The position numbers were made by a program, and so were the translations under genes. Shown in pieces: positions 1 to 6,555 of a stretch of DNA of 64,000 nt. Each line of letters starts with the position of its first letter. Within the stretch, counting starts at the first letter, position 1. The notes under the pieces were generated by a model that saw only the letters and a program-made list of their open reading frames with translations, was not told the DNA's origin and ran no database searches. The stretch comes from Devosia pacifica. GTDB lineage: Bacteria; Pseudomonadota; Alphaproteobacteria; Rhizobiales; Devosiaceae. The stretch covers positions 62,001 through 126,000 of the forward strand of contig NZ_BMZE01000001.1 in the NCBI RefSeq assembly GCF_014652635.1, written 5' to 3'.

Positions 1-53
1 ATCAATTCCATGTCGGCCTGCATCGCCTGCAGGATATCGTCTATGCCCAGCAT
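1..53 (-). CDS. Possible 5' end of an unidentified minus-strand gene (partial)
   Basis: An ATG at 53-51 on the minus strand opens a frame that runs off the left edge of the window. It encodes about 17 residues beginning MLGIDDILQAMQADM. An in-frame TGA lies seven codons upstream, so this ATG is the first usable start. There is no clear Shine-Dalgarno sequence before it. The gene would follow the diguanylate cyclase gene in the same direction, about 80 bases after its stop. Too little is visible to name a family. Confidence 0.3.
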   Translation of the reverse strand, partial: MLGIDDILQAMQADMEL

Positions 54-134
54 CAGCTTGAGATAGACAATTCAGCGACGCGTGTCGAATGAATGCGATG
101 TCGCATCAAGCGCCGCGAAAACGATGGCGATCGC

Positions 135-1178
135 CTACGCTGCCACCGTTTTTCTCAGAGTATCCTCGCCGATGACACAGTCTCGGCCCGCGCCCTTTGC
201 CGCATAAAGGCATTGGTCCGCTCTCTCGACGATAGACTGAGGAGTATCGTCGCGCCGCAGGGTGGCAACACCGATGGACACGGTAATGCGACCGAGCTTC
301 TCCTGGGTGGAGCGTTTGAGCAATTCCTTGCCATGAACCGCCATACGCAGCTGCTCTGCCAAAGCTTTCGCACCCCGCAAATTCGTTGCAGGAAGGATCG
401 CGGCGAACTCTTCGCCGCCGTAGCGGGCGGCAGTGTCACGGTTTTTGACATTAGCCTTGAGAGTCATCGCCACCAGCCGGAGCACTTGGTCACCTGTCTG
501 ATGGCCATAGGTGTCGTTGAACTTCTTGAAGTGATCGATATCGATGAGCAGCAGTGCCAGCGGCCGCTCCTCCAGGTGTGCCCGCTTGACCGCAGCGTCG
601 AGCGTGTTGTCGAAGTTTTTGCGGTTGGCAATATTCGTTAGCTGATCTGTAAGCGACTCGCGTCGAACATCGTCGAGGTCGCGCTGCAGCACAGCGATAT
701 CCTCACGCGAGACCTGCAGTTGGCTCTCGAGCCTCATGTTCACGCTCTGCATGTCGCGCGTTTCTGCCATCAGCTTGACGACAAGGCTTTGCAGTTCTTG
801 TGGTGACAAATCGCTTTGCAGATCTCCGCTCGCTGCCGCCAACGAACCGGAGTAAGAGCTGGCATTGCTCATTGCGTCGTCGATTGCCTGGTGAACGGCA
901 TCGAGCCGCTCATTCATCTGCGCTGAAACCTTGGAAATTCGGTCGCTTGCGTCGACCTTGGCGAATTCCGCGCAGAGCTGATCGGCCAGAGACATGCCCG
1001 GCATGTCACCGCGCCGGAAAATCTCGTTGATACGAGCGTTCAAATGAGGATTTGTGCCCGATGCGTAGGTGTAGAGCACTTCGTAGTACTGCGGAAGTGG
1101 CGGAATTCCGCCACGTTTAAGCAAACCTATAGCCGCTTCCGAATAATCGAAAGCGCGCTTTACGTCATCATCCGGCAC
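135..1178 (-). CDS. GGDEF-domain diguanylate cyclase
   Basis: Predicted to make cyclic di-GMP from two GTP in the cytoplasm. With the start chosen here the protein has 347 residues. The N-terminal half is an uncharacterised helical region common in alphaproteobacterial GGDEF proteins, with a coiled-coil-like stretch before the LTDQLTNIANRK entry motif. The C-terminal half is a GGDEF domain with a GGEEF active-site loop (RYGGEEFAAILP). The inhibitory-site position reads KNRD rather than RxxD, so product inhibition may be weak. I chose the GTG at 1178 because GAGAGGG lies four bases upstream; a frame nine codons longer exists but lacks such a site. There is no signal peptide or membrane segment. 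A TTAA-N7-TTAA box lies 56-70 bases upstream. Confidence 0.88.
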   Translation of the reverse strand: MPDDDVKRAFDYSEAAIGLLKRGGIPPLPQYYEVLYTYASGTNPHLNARINEIFRRGDMPGMSLADQLCAEFAKVDASDRISKVSAQMNERLDAVHQAIDDAMSNASSYSGSLAAASGDLQSDLSPQELQSLVVKLMAETRDMQSVNMRLESQLQVSREDIAVLQRDLDDVRRESLTDQLTNIANRKNFDNTLDAAVKRAHLEERPLALLLIDIDHFKKFNDTYGHQTGDQVLRLVAMTLKANVKNRDTAARYGGEEFAAILPATNLRGAKALAEQLRMAVHGKELLKRSTQEKLGRITVSIGVATLRRDDTPQSIVERADQCLYAAKGAGRDCVIGEDTLRKTVAA

Positions 1179-1233
1179 GTGACCCTCTCTTGCCCTAACC
1201 CCCAAAGGCTGCGGGAGTCTGACCCCCGCAATG

Positions 1234-1248
1234 TTAACACCCGGTTAA
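1234..1248. promoter_or_regulatory. CtrA-type binding box upstream of the GGDEF gene
   Basis: The sequence reads TTAA, seven bases (CACCCGG), TTAA, an exact match to the alphaproteobacterial CtrA consensus TTAA-N7-TTAA as I know it. It sits within an 11-bp-spaced direct repeat of GTTAACAC (1233-1240 and 1244-1251). It lies between the rhlE stop and the GTG start of the diguanylate cyclase, where a promoter for the latter is expected. The match is seen; the regulation is inferred. Confidence 0.5.
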
Positions 1249-1314
1249 CACGCGCCACTTGTTCACGGGTTTCACTTGCCTGCTTCAGTCACGAACTGCT
1301 GACGTAAATAAAAC

Positions 1315-2724
1315 CTAGGTTCTATCCGCCACTGAACGCAGCAAAAATGCCGGAACAGGGCTATCCGGACCAAAAGGCGAGTTGGCAGGAATTTCGGCTG
1401 CGGCCTCGTTTTTATTTGATCGGCTCGCGGAACGCTTGCGGCCTCTGGAACGCTTCGGCTTCTCCTCGTCCGATACAGACGGCGAAGTGTCCGATGCGGC
1501 AGGGGCATTGTCCGCCTCCTGCTTCGAGGTCTTCCTGCGTGACCGGCGGGATGGCGCCGGCGCGGCTTCGGTCGCCTCGTCAGATTGCGCGGCGCCAGTC
1601 TGCTCCGTCCAAGGTATTTCGCGCTGTATCAGCTTCATGATGGCGTCGAGATACTTGCGGTCGGCTGGCGCAACAAGCGTAAAGGCGCGTCCGGACCGAC
1701 CAGCGCGGCCAGTCCGGCCGATACGATGCACATAATCTTCCGCATGCACCGGCACATCGAAGTTGAAGACATGGCTGACCGCCGGGATATCGAGGCCACG
1801 AGCCGCAACGTCACTCGCGATCAAAAGCTTCAGGCGATCGGACTTGAATGCATCAAGCGTTTCGGTCCGGCTTTTTTGGTCCATATCGCCATGCAAGGCG
1901 CCGGCGCTGAAGCCGTGCCGCTGCAGTGAACGCGCAAGCGTTGCAACATCGCGTTTGCGATTGCAGAAGATGATCGCGTTGGTGAGACCGTCTTCAGCGC
2001 GGATCTGCCGGCGCAGAGCGTCGCGCTTTTCCTGCGGTGTCGCGCTTACCTGGATAAGACGCTGATCAATTGTTTCGGCCGTCGAGTTCTGTCGGGCGAC
2101 TTCGACCTTGACGGGATCGCGCAAGAACTTGCGCGTCAGCTTTTCAATTTCCGGCGGCATGGTGGCCGAGAAGAACAGCGTCTGGCGGCGTGGCGGAAGC
2201 AGCGAACAGATACGCTCGATATCGGGAACGAACCCCATATCCAGCATGCGGTCCGCTTCGTCGATTACGAGAATCTCAACGCCGTTCAACAAAATCCGCC
2301 CGCGCTCGAACTGGTCGAGCATGCGCCCTGGCGTCGCAATCAAAACATCGGCGCCGCGATCGAGGATCTTGTTTTGCTCATCGAACGAAACGCCCCCGAT
2401 CAGCAGGGCAACAGACAGCTTGTGGTTCTTTCCGTACTTCTCGAAGTTCTCGTGAACTTGTGCCGCGAGCTCTCGCGTGGGCTCGAGAATCAGCGTTCTC
2501 GGCATGCGCGCGCGGGCCCGGCCGCTTTCGAGCTGCGTCAGCATCGGCAGCACAAATGAAGCAGTCTTGCCAGTGCCGGTCTGTGCGATCCCGATGACAT
2601 CCTGGTGTTCGAGCACCAGTGGGATCGCCTTCGCTTGTATATCCGTCGGCTGGGTGTATCCAGCCGCTACGACCGCATCGGTGACTTTGCGTGACAGGCC
2701 GAGGCCGGTGAAATCTAGTGTCAA
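1315..2724 (-). CDS. rhlE: DEAD-box ATP-dependent RNA helicase, RhlE-like
   Basis: Cytoplasmic RNA helicase of 469 residues, probably acting in RNA decay, ribosome assembly or cold adaptation. Motifs in order: Q motif (GYTQPTDIQAKAIP), Walker A AQTGTGKTASF, PTRELAAQV, DEAD as VIDEADRMLDMGF, SAT as FFSATMP, and in the second RecA domain ARGLDIP and HRIGRTGRAGRSG. After about residue 375 comes a low-complexity basic tail rich in Arg, Lys, Ser and Ala. It ends with VPAFLLR, an ending I recall from alphaproteobacterial RhlE proteins. The only in-frame start is TTG at 2724, with a weak AGGA some 13 bases upstream, so the start is uncertain. It is transcribed away from parE, 252 bases downstream of it. 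Confidence 0.9.
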   Translation of the reverse strand: MTLDFTGLGLSRKVTDAVVAAGYTQPTDIQAKAIPLVLEHQDVIGIAQTGTGKTASFVLPMLTQLESGRARARMPRTLILEPTRELAAQVHENFEKYGKNHKLSVALLIGGVSFDEQNKILDRGADVLIATPGRMLDQFERGRILLNGVEILVIDEADRMLDMGFVPDIERICSLLPPRRQTLFFSATMPPEIEKLTRKFLRDPVKVEVARQNSTAETIDQRLIQVSATPQEKRDALRRQIRAEDGLTNAIIFCNRKRDVATLARSLQRHGFSAGALHGDMDQKSRTETLDAFKSDRLKLLIASDVAARGLDIPAVSHVFNFDVPVHAEDYVHRIGRTGRAGRSGRAFTLVAPADRKYLDAIMKLIQREIPWTEQTGAAQSDEATEAAPAPSRRSRRKTSKQEADNAPAASDTSPSVSDEEKPKRSRGRKRSASRSNKNEAAAEIPANSPFGPDSPVPAFLLRSVADRT

Positions 2725-2976
2725 AACGTGTGTCCAGTCCTACGTCTCGGCTTCGCGGGGCGATGGCTCGAGGATTCGCATGATGGTGGTGCCGGAGGGC
2801 GGGCAGGGGTCATACTGGCCCCAAAGCCGCTAAACAGGCAATGTTTCAGACTGAGCCAAAGCAGGCAAAACAATGCACTGCCCAGGACGCAATCGTAGGT
2901 GCCGCGACTGCGCGGACCATAGCGTAAAGACGTTTCAAGTCAACGATATTTCAAGTCTTGGATAATGAGACAGCGC

Positions 2977-5004
2977 CTATATGTCGAGGTCGGTAACGAA
3001 CGCTGCATTCTCCTGAATGAAGGCGAAACGAGATTCCGGCTTATTTCCCATCAGCCTGTCGACCGTGATCTTGGTCTCGTCGCGATCGTCCAGTATTCGC
3101 ACCTGCTGAAGCACACGAGTCTTCGGTGACATGGTTGTTTCGCGCAGATGCGCGAATGGCATTTCGCCCAGACCCTTGAACCGCGTGACTTCAACCTTGC
3201 TCTTGCCTGTGAATTCGGTGCGCATGAGTTCTTCGCGATGCTTGTCATCATGCGCATACAAGGTCTTGCCGCCCTGCGAAATTCTGTAGAGCGGAGGCAT
3301 TGCGAGGTAGAGGTGCCCCTGATCGACCAGTTTCGGCATCTCCTGGAAAAAGAACGTGATGAGCAAAGACGCAATGTGCGCCCCGTCGACATCAGCGTCG
3401 GTCATGATGATGATCTTGTCGTAGCGCAGATCCTCTTCGCGATAGCGATCGCGCGTGCCGCACCCCAATGCCTGGACCATGTCCGAAATAAGCTGGTTGG
3501 CCGCGAGCTTCTCCCGGCTCGCACCAGCCACGTTCAGGATCTTTCCGCGCAGGGGCAGAACTGCCTGATTGGAACGGTTACGGGCCTGCTTTGCACTGCC
3601 GCCAGCGCTGTCACCCTCAACGATGAAAAGCTCAGCGCCTCCCGCTGCCGTCTGCGTGCAGTCGGCGAGCTTGCCGGGAAGGCGAAGCTTTCGGGTGGCG
3701 CTGGCGCGATCAATTTCGCGCTCCTTGCGGCGGCGCTGACGCTCCTCTGCCCGCTCTACGGCCCAATCGAGCAGCTTGCCGGCCTGATGCGGAGATGCGG
3801 CAAGCCAGTGGTCGAACGCATCACGAAGCGCCGTGTCAACGATACGGGTAGCTTCACTCGATGCCAGCTTGTCCTTGGTCTGGCCGACGAACTCAGGCTC
3901 GCGGACGAAAACGGAAAGCATGACGCTGCAATTGGCCAGGACGTCGTCCGCGGTCAGAAGCGAGGCGGCCTTGGTCTTGGTGAGTTCGGCGTAGTTTTTC
4001 AGCCCCCGCAGCAGGGCGGAGCGCATACCCGTTTCGTGCGTGCCGCCATCCTGCGTGGGGATGGTGTTGCAGTATGAAGAAACGCCTCCATCTCCGAGCG
4101 TCCAGGCTATGGCCCATTCGACCGCTCCGTGTGACCCTGGACGACCTGCCTTCCCCGCGAAAATATCGTCTACAATGCGGGTCTCGCCTTCGATGCGATT
4201 GGCGACGAAATCCTTAAGACCGTCCGGGTAGTGGAAGACCGCTTTGGCCGGAACATCGTTTGTTGCAAGGCTTTCGTCGCAGCTCCAGCGCAGTTCCACG
4301 CCGCCAAACAGATACGCCTTGGCACGCGTCATCCGGAACAACCGCAAGGGCGACAGGTGCGCCTGCGCCCCGAAAATATCTGCGTCAGGGTGAAACTTCA
4401 CCATGGTACCGCGCCGATTGTTGACCCGGCCCACCGTTTCGACGTCGCCCTTTGGCTTCCCGCGAGAAAAGCTCTGGCGGTAAAGCATCTGGTCGCGAGC
4501 GACTTCGATGATGAGATCGTCAGACAGCGCATTGACGACGGAGATGCCGACGCCATGCAGCCCGCCGGATGTTTCATAGGCCTTGGAGTCGAACTTTCCT
4601 CCAGCATGCAACGTCGTCAGAATGATCTCGAGGGTGGAGCGCCCGGGAAATTTCGGATGCTCTTCCACCGGGATGCCCCGGCCATTGTCTGTAACGGACA
4701 CGTAGCCGTCGGCCCCAAGATGCACCTCGATCCGGCTGGCATGGCCGCCAATCGCCTCGTCCATACAATTGTCGATGACTTCTGCGAAAAGGTGGTGCAG
4801 CGCGGTGGCATCGGTGCCCCCCACATACATGCCGGGACGTCGGCGGACCGGTTCCAGCCCCTCCAGCACCTCGATATCCATGGCCGAATACCCCGAAGGG
4901 GCGGTCGCGTTAGGCGCAGAACTTGCCTTTCGACGGGGCGTGCTGACCTCTTCTGCAGCCTTTGCGGCCGGGTTCTCTCCGAAAAGATCGTCTGCGTTGG
5001 ACAT
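2977..5004 (-). CDS. parE: DNA topoisomerase IV subunit B (ParE)
   Basis: The ATPase subunit of topoisomerase IV, which works with ParC to unlink replicated chromosomes. The 675-residue length is usual for alphaproteobacterial ParE and much shorter than GyrB. The GHKL ATPase domain shows EVIDNCMDEA (about residues 75-84), DNGRGIP (106-112) and GGLHGVGISV (147-156); the switch motif QTKDKL is at 375-380. The TOPRIM domain carries EGDSAGGS (463-470) and DADVDGAH (536-543). The first 40 residues are a low-complexity extension. The ATG follows TAACC without a strong ribosome site, but no better start exists. A dyad symmetry overlaps a TATACT -10 candidate upstream. It is divergent from the small secreted-protein gene at 5208. 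Confidence 0.95.
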   Translation of the reverse strand: MSNADDLFGENPAAKAAEEVSTPRRKASSAPNATAPSGYSAMDIEVLEGLEPVRRRPGMYVGGTDATALHHLFAEVIDNCMDEAIGGHASRIEVHLGADGYVSVTDNGRGIPVEEHPKFPGRSTLEIILTTLHAGGKFDSKAYETSGGLHGVGISVVNALSDDLIIEVARDQMLYRQSFSRGKPKGDVETVGRVNNRRGTMVKFHPDADIFGAQAHLSPLRLFRMTRAKAYLFGGVELRWSCDESLATNDVPAKAVFHYPDGLKDFVANRIEGETRIVDDIFAGKAGRPGSHGAVEWAIAWTLGDGGVSSYCNTIPTQDGGTHETGMRSALLRGLKNYAELTKTKAASLLTADDVLANCSVMLSVFVREPEFVGQTKDKLASSEATRIVDTALRDAFDHWLAASPHQAGKLLDWAVERAEERQRRRKEREIDRASATRKLRLPGKLADCTQTAAGGAELFIVEGDSAGGSAKQARNRSNQAVLPLRGKILNVAGASREKLAANQLISDMVQALGCGTRDRYREEDLRYDKIIIMTDADVDGAHIASLLITFFFQEMPKLVDQGHLYLAMPPLYRISQGGKTLYAHDDKHREELMRTEFTGKSKVEVTRFKGLGEMPFAHLRETTMSPKTRVLQQVRILDDRDETKITVDRLMGNKPESRFAFIQENAAFVTDLDI

Positions 5005-5030
5005 GGTTATCCTGTGTTGATGACGAATCG

Positions 5031-5064
5031 CTGCGTGTCGCGTTGTCAGTATAACAGCACGCAG
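5031..5064 (-). promoter_or_regulatory. Candidate parE promoter inside a dyad symmetry
   Basis: Read on the minus strand, TATACT (5053-5048) is a good -10 element about 45 bases before the parE ATG. It lies at the centre of an inverted repeat, CTGCGTG (5031-5037) and CACGCAG (5058-5064). The -35 region is poor. The arrangement suits an operator or a promoter with a weak -35 element, but no specific regulator can be named. Confidence 0.35.
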
Positions 5065-5207
5065 TGTCGCAACTTGACCGGAAGTGAAACTGGTGGGTCA
5101 ATGCCGAGGTGAACGGCGGATGAACGGAGTGCTACGGCTGTGTTCAAGTGGCTTGCGGCATTGCTTGCTAATGACAGGCAGCTTCGCCCTTCTCAATGGA
5201 GACATAC

Positions 5208-5660
5208 ATGCCAATCCTAGGTTCCGCTTTCAAGCGTTTCGGTCTCGGTGCCGCCGGTGCGGCAATTTTGGCGATCGGGTTGGCCGGCCCTGTGGCGGCG
5301 CAGCCCTCTTTCAACTTCGAGCTCACGCTGCCAGGGGATCTTCGAGGGGCGGGCCCAGGCGTTTCGGTACAATCGGGCAGGGGTGGCGATTGGCAAGCGG
5401 ACCGTGGCCAGTCGCATCGCCGGGATCGGTCAGGTTACACCATGCGTTGCCTGACCGACTGGGAGATCGTCGACGGGGTATCCCGAAACGGCTTTTATCG
5501 CGTTGAGATCATTCGTGAGCACCGGCGCGATCATGTTGAGGTGACAGGGGTGCAGAATGGCTGGCTTATCGGGATGACTGTCGATCGGTGCACAGGCGAG
5601 GTATGGGATCTTCAGCGCCTTCACCGTGTTGAGCGCGGTGGTTACCGGCGTCGTTGGTAG
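5208..5660 (+). CDS. Small secreted protein, CLTD/CTGE family, paralogue 1
   Basis: A 150-residue protein with a clear Sec signal peptide: basic start (KRFGLG), Ala/Gly/Ile/Leu-rich core and an AQ cleavage site near residue 32. The mature part has an Arg/Gly-rich linker, then a compact region beginning MRCLTDWEIVDGVSRNGF and ending DRCTGEVWDL. The two cysteines could form a disulfide in the periplasm. The same pattern recurs in the next gene. I have seen similar CLTD-x-x-x-x-x-I-x-x-x-GY proteins of unknown function in Rhizobiales. The ATG at 5208 is preferred over 5196 because GGAG lies seven bases before it. No function is assigned. Confidence 0.75.
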   Translation: MPILGSAFKRFGLGAAGAAILAIGLAGPVAAQPSFNFELTLPGDLRGAGPGVSVQSGRGGDWQADRGQSHRRDRSGYTMRCLTDWEIVDGVSRNGFYRVEIIREHRRDHVEVTGVQNGWLIGMTVDRCTGEVWDLQRLHRVERGGYRRRW

Positions 5661-5676
5661 GAGAGGGGCCCAGGTA

Positions 5677-6027
5677 ATGCTCATCTCCACTCGATTACGT
5701 TCGGCGGTTGGAATGGCTGGTATGCTGGTGCTGATTGCTGCCACCGTTCCTTCTATGGCCCAGGGCCCACGCGCCTTTGGCCTCCAGTTCGGTTGGGACG
5801 ATGATCGACGGACTGTCGAGCCGAGAGGGCCAGAACGGGCGCTATGTCTGACCGATCATCAGATCCGCGAAGCAATCAGCCAGCGCGGCTACACGAACAT
5901 CTCGCTTAACGCGCCGAGCGGAGACGTCATCCAGGTCAGGGCACAGCTGAGCGGACAACTTTTTTTGCTGCAGTATAACCGCTGCACAGACACGATCGAG
6001 GGCGAGCAGCGCCTAGGCCAGCGCTGA
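5677..6027 (+). CDS. Small secreted protein, CLTD/CTD family, paralogue 2
   Basis: A 116-residue protein with a signal peptide (basic STRLR, hydrophobic core, cleavage near SMAQ). The mature region contains ALCLTDHQIREAISQRGY and later LLQYNRCTDTIEG, matching the spacing of the two cysteines and flanking residues in the gene 16 bases upstream. The pair are therefore tandem paralogues, probably co-transcribed and exported to the periplasm. AGGAGAGG lies about ten bases before the ATG at 5677, which supports that start over an in-frame ATG at 5626 inside the preceding gene. In related proteins the second half looks like a PepSY-type beta fold, but that is only an impression. The function is unknown. 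Confidence 0.75.
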   Translation: MLISTRLRSAVGMAGMLVLIAATVPSMAQGPRAFGLQFGWDDDRRTVEPRGPERALCLTDHQIREAISQRGYTNISLNAPSGDVIQVRAQLSGQLFLLQYNRCTDTIEGEQRLGQR

Positions 6028-6102
6028 GTGTCCCGAGATCGATCGACGCATTTACCAACCGTTTGCTTTCTCGAAGCACTTTTTTAAGGGCGGCTGGCTA
6101 TA

Positions 6103-6140
6103 ACTCCAAACATACGGTGTGTGTTTGGAGTAACCGTATG
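6103..6140 (+). repeat. Two interleaved inverted repeats (mutually exclusive hairpins)
   Basis: ACTCCAAACA (6103-6112) is the exact reverse complement of TGTTTGGAGT (6122-6131). CATACGG (6111-6117) is the exact reverse complement of CCGTATG (6134-6140). The arms are in the order A-B-A'-B', so as RNA only one of the two hairpins, or a strained pseudoknot, can form at a time. As DNA this could be an operator. Confidence 0.55.
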
Positions 6141-6201
6141 CGAAGCGGCAAAGACGGCAGTTCTGCGTATATAACGTCTTCGGCGTTTCTTCCTGTTTCG
6201 A

Positions 6202-6255
6202 TGAGATGGGCGTCAGCCGGATTTCCTGGTATTGCGTACCGGCTTGCCCATCTCA
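6202..6255 (+). repeat. 54-nt imperfect hairpin
   Basis: TGAGATGGGC (6202-6211) pairs with GCCCATCTCA (6246-6255), and inside it AGCCGG (6215-6220) pairs with CCGGCT (6239-6244). The two helices are separated by a 3/1 internal loop and closed by an 18-nt apical loop. There is no T tract, so it is not an intrinsic terminator. It could be a structured RNA or a regulatory leader element. Confidence 0.5.
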
Positions 6256-6378
6256 CGGCAGCACGGCCCCTGGTTCTTGGGGTGCTCACCACGATCTTCT
6301 ACTTTACCTGAAGTCTTGCTCGCCGATGTTTGGCGCGGTAAATACATTTCAGCAGTCACGCTAGCTGAGGAGGCGGCA

Positions 6379-6448
6379 TTGACATACCTGATGCTGCAGC
6401 ATCGTCAGCGTGGACCTGTCCATGCCCCACGGAGCTACACCGTGGGGC
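6379..6448 (+). promoter_or_regulatory. Candidate promoter/palindrome/hairpin cluster before the ABC-F gene
   Basis: TTGACA (6379-6384) is an exact -35 hexamer, but the -10 at the expected spacing is poor. It is followed by the 14-bp perfect palindrome GATGCTGCAGCATC (6390-6403). Then GCCCCACGG (6424-6432) and CCGTGGGGC (6440-6448) form a 9-bp GC-rich stem with a 7-nt loop. A 25-codon frame from the ATG at 6391 to the TGA ending at 6468 spans this hairpin but has no ribosome site at a usable distance. Confidence 0.35.
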
Positions 6449-6555
6449 TGGTCACTCGCGGATCCTGATACACACGATTTCCCGAACTGACTGGCCTGTC
6501 CTGCGCGCTCTGCCGCGCACCAGCGCAGCCTAGCTGCGGTTCGAAAGTCGTTATC

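Larger units (their letters stand above)
6028..6555 (+). other. 528-bp non-coding region rich in inverted repeats before the ABC-F gene
   Basis: No convincing gene was found here. It holds four perfect or near-perfect inverted repeats (6103-6131, 6202-6255, 6390-6403, 6424-6448), a short CGCAG/CTGCG hairpin (6524-6538) just before the ABC-F start region, and a TTGACA at 6379-6384. The 82- and 78-codon frames that cross it have no ribosome sites and no recognisable composition. The density of structure suggests a long regulated leader for the ABC-F gene, one or more small RNAs, or both. Confidence 0.5.

Noticed and set aside
4231-5112. 293-codon plus-strand frame opposite the start of parE
   Set aside because: ParE motifs on the other strand are unambiguous; this frame has no motif or ribosome site.
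6063-6468. Overlapping 82- and 78-codon plus-strand frames in the gap before the ABC-F gene
   Set aside because: No ribosome sites, no signal peptide or motif, and they cross strong hairpins; treated as non-coding leader.
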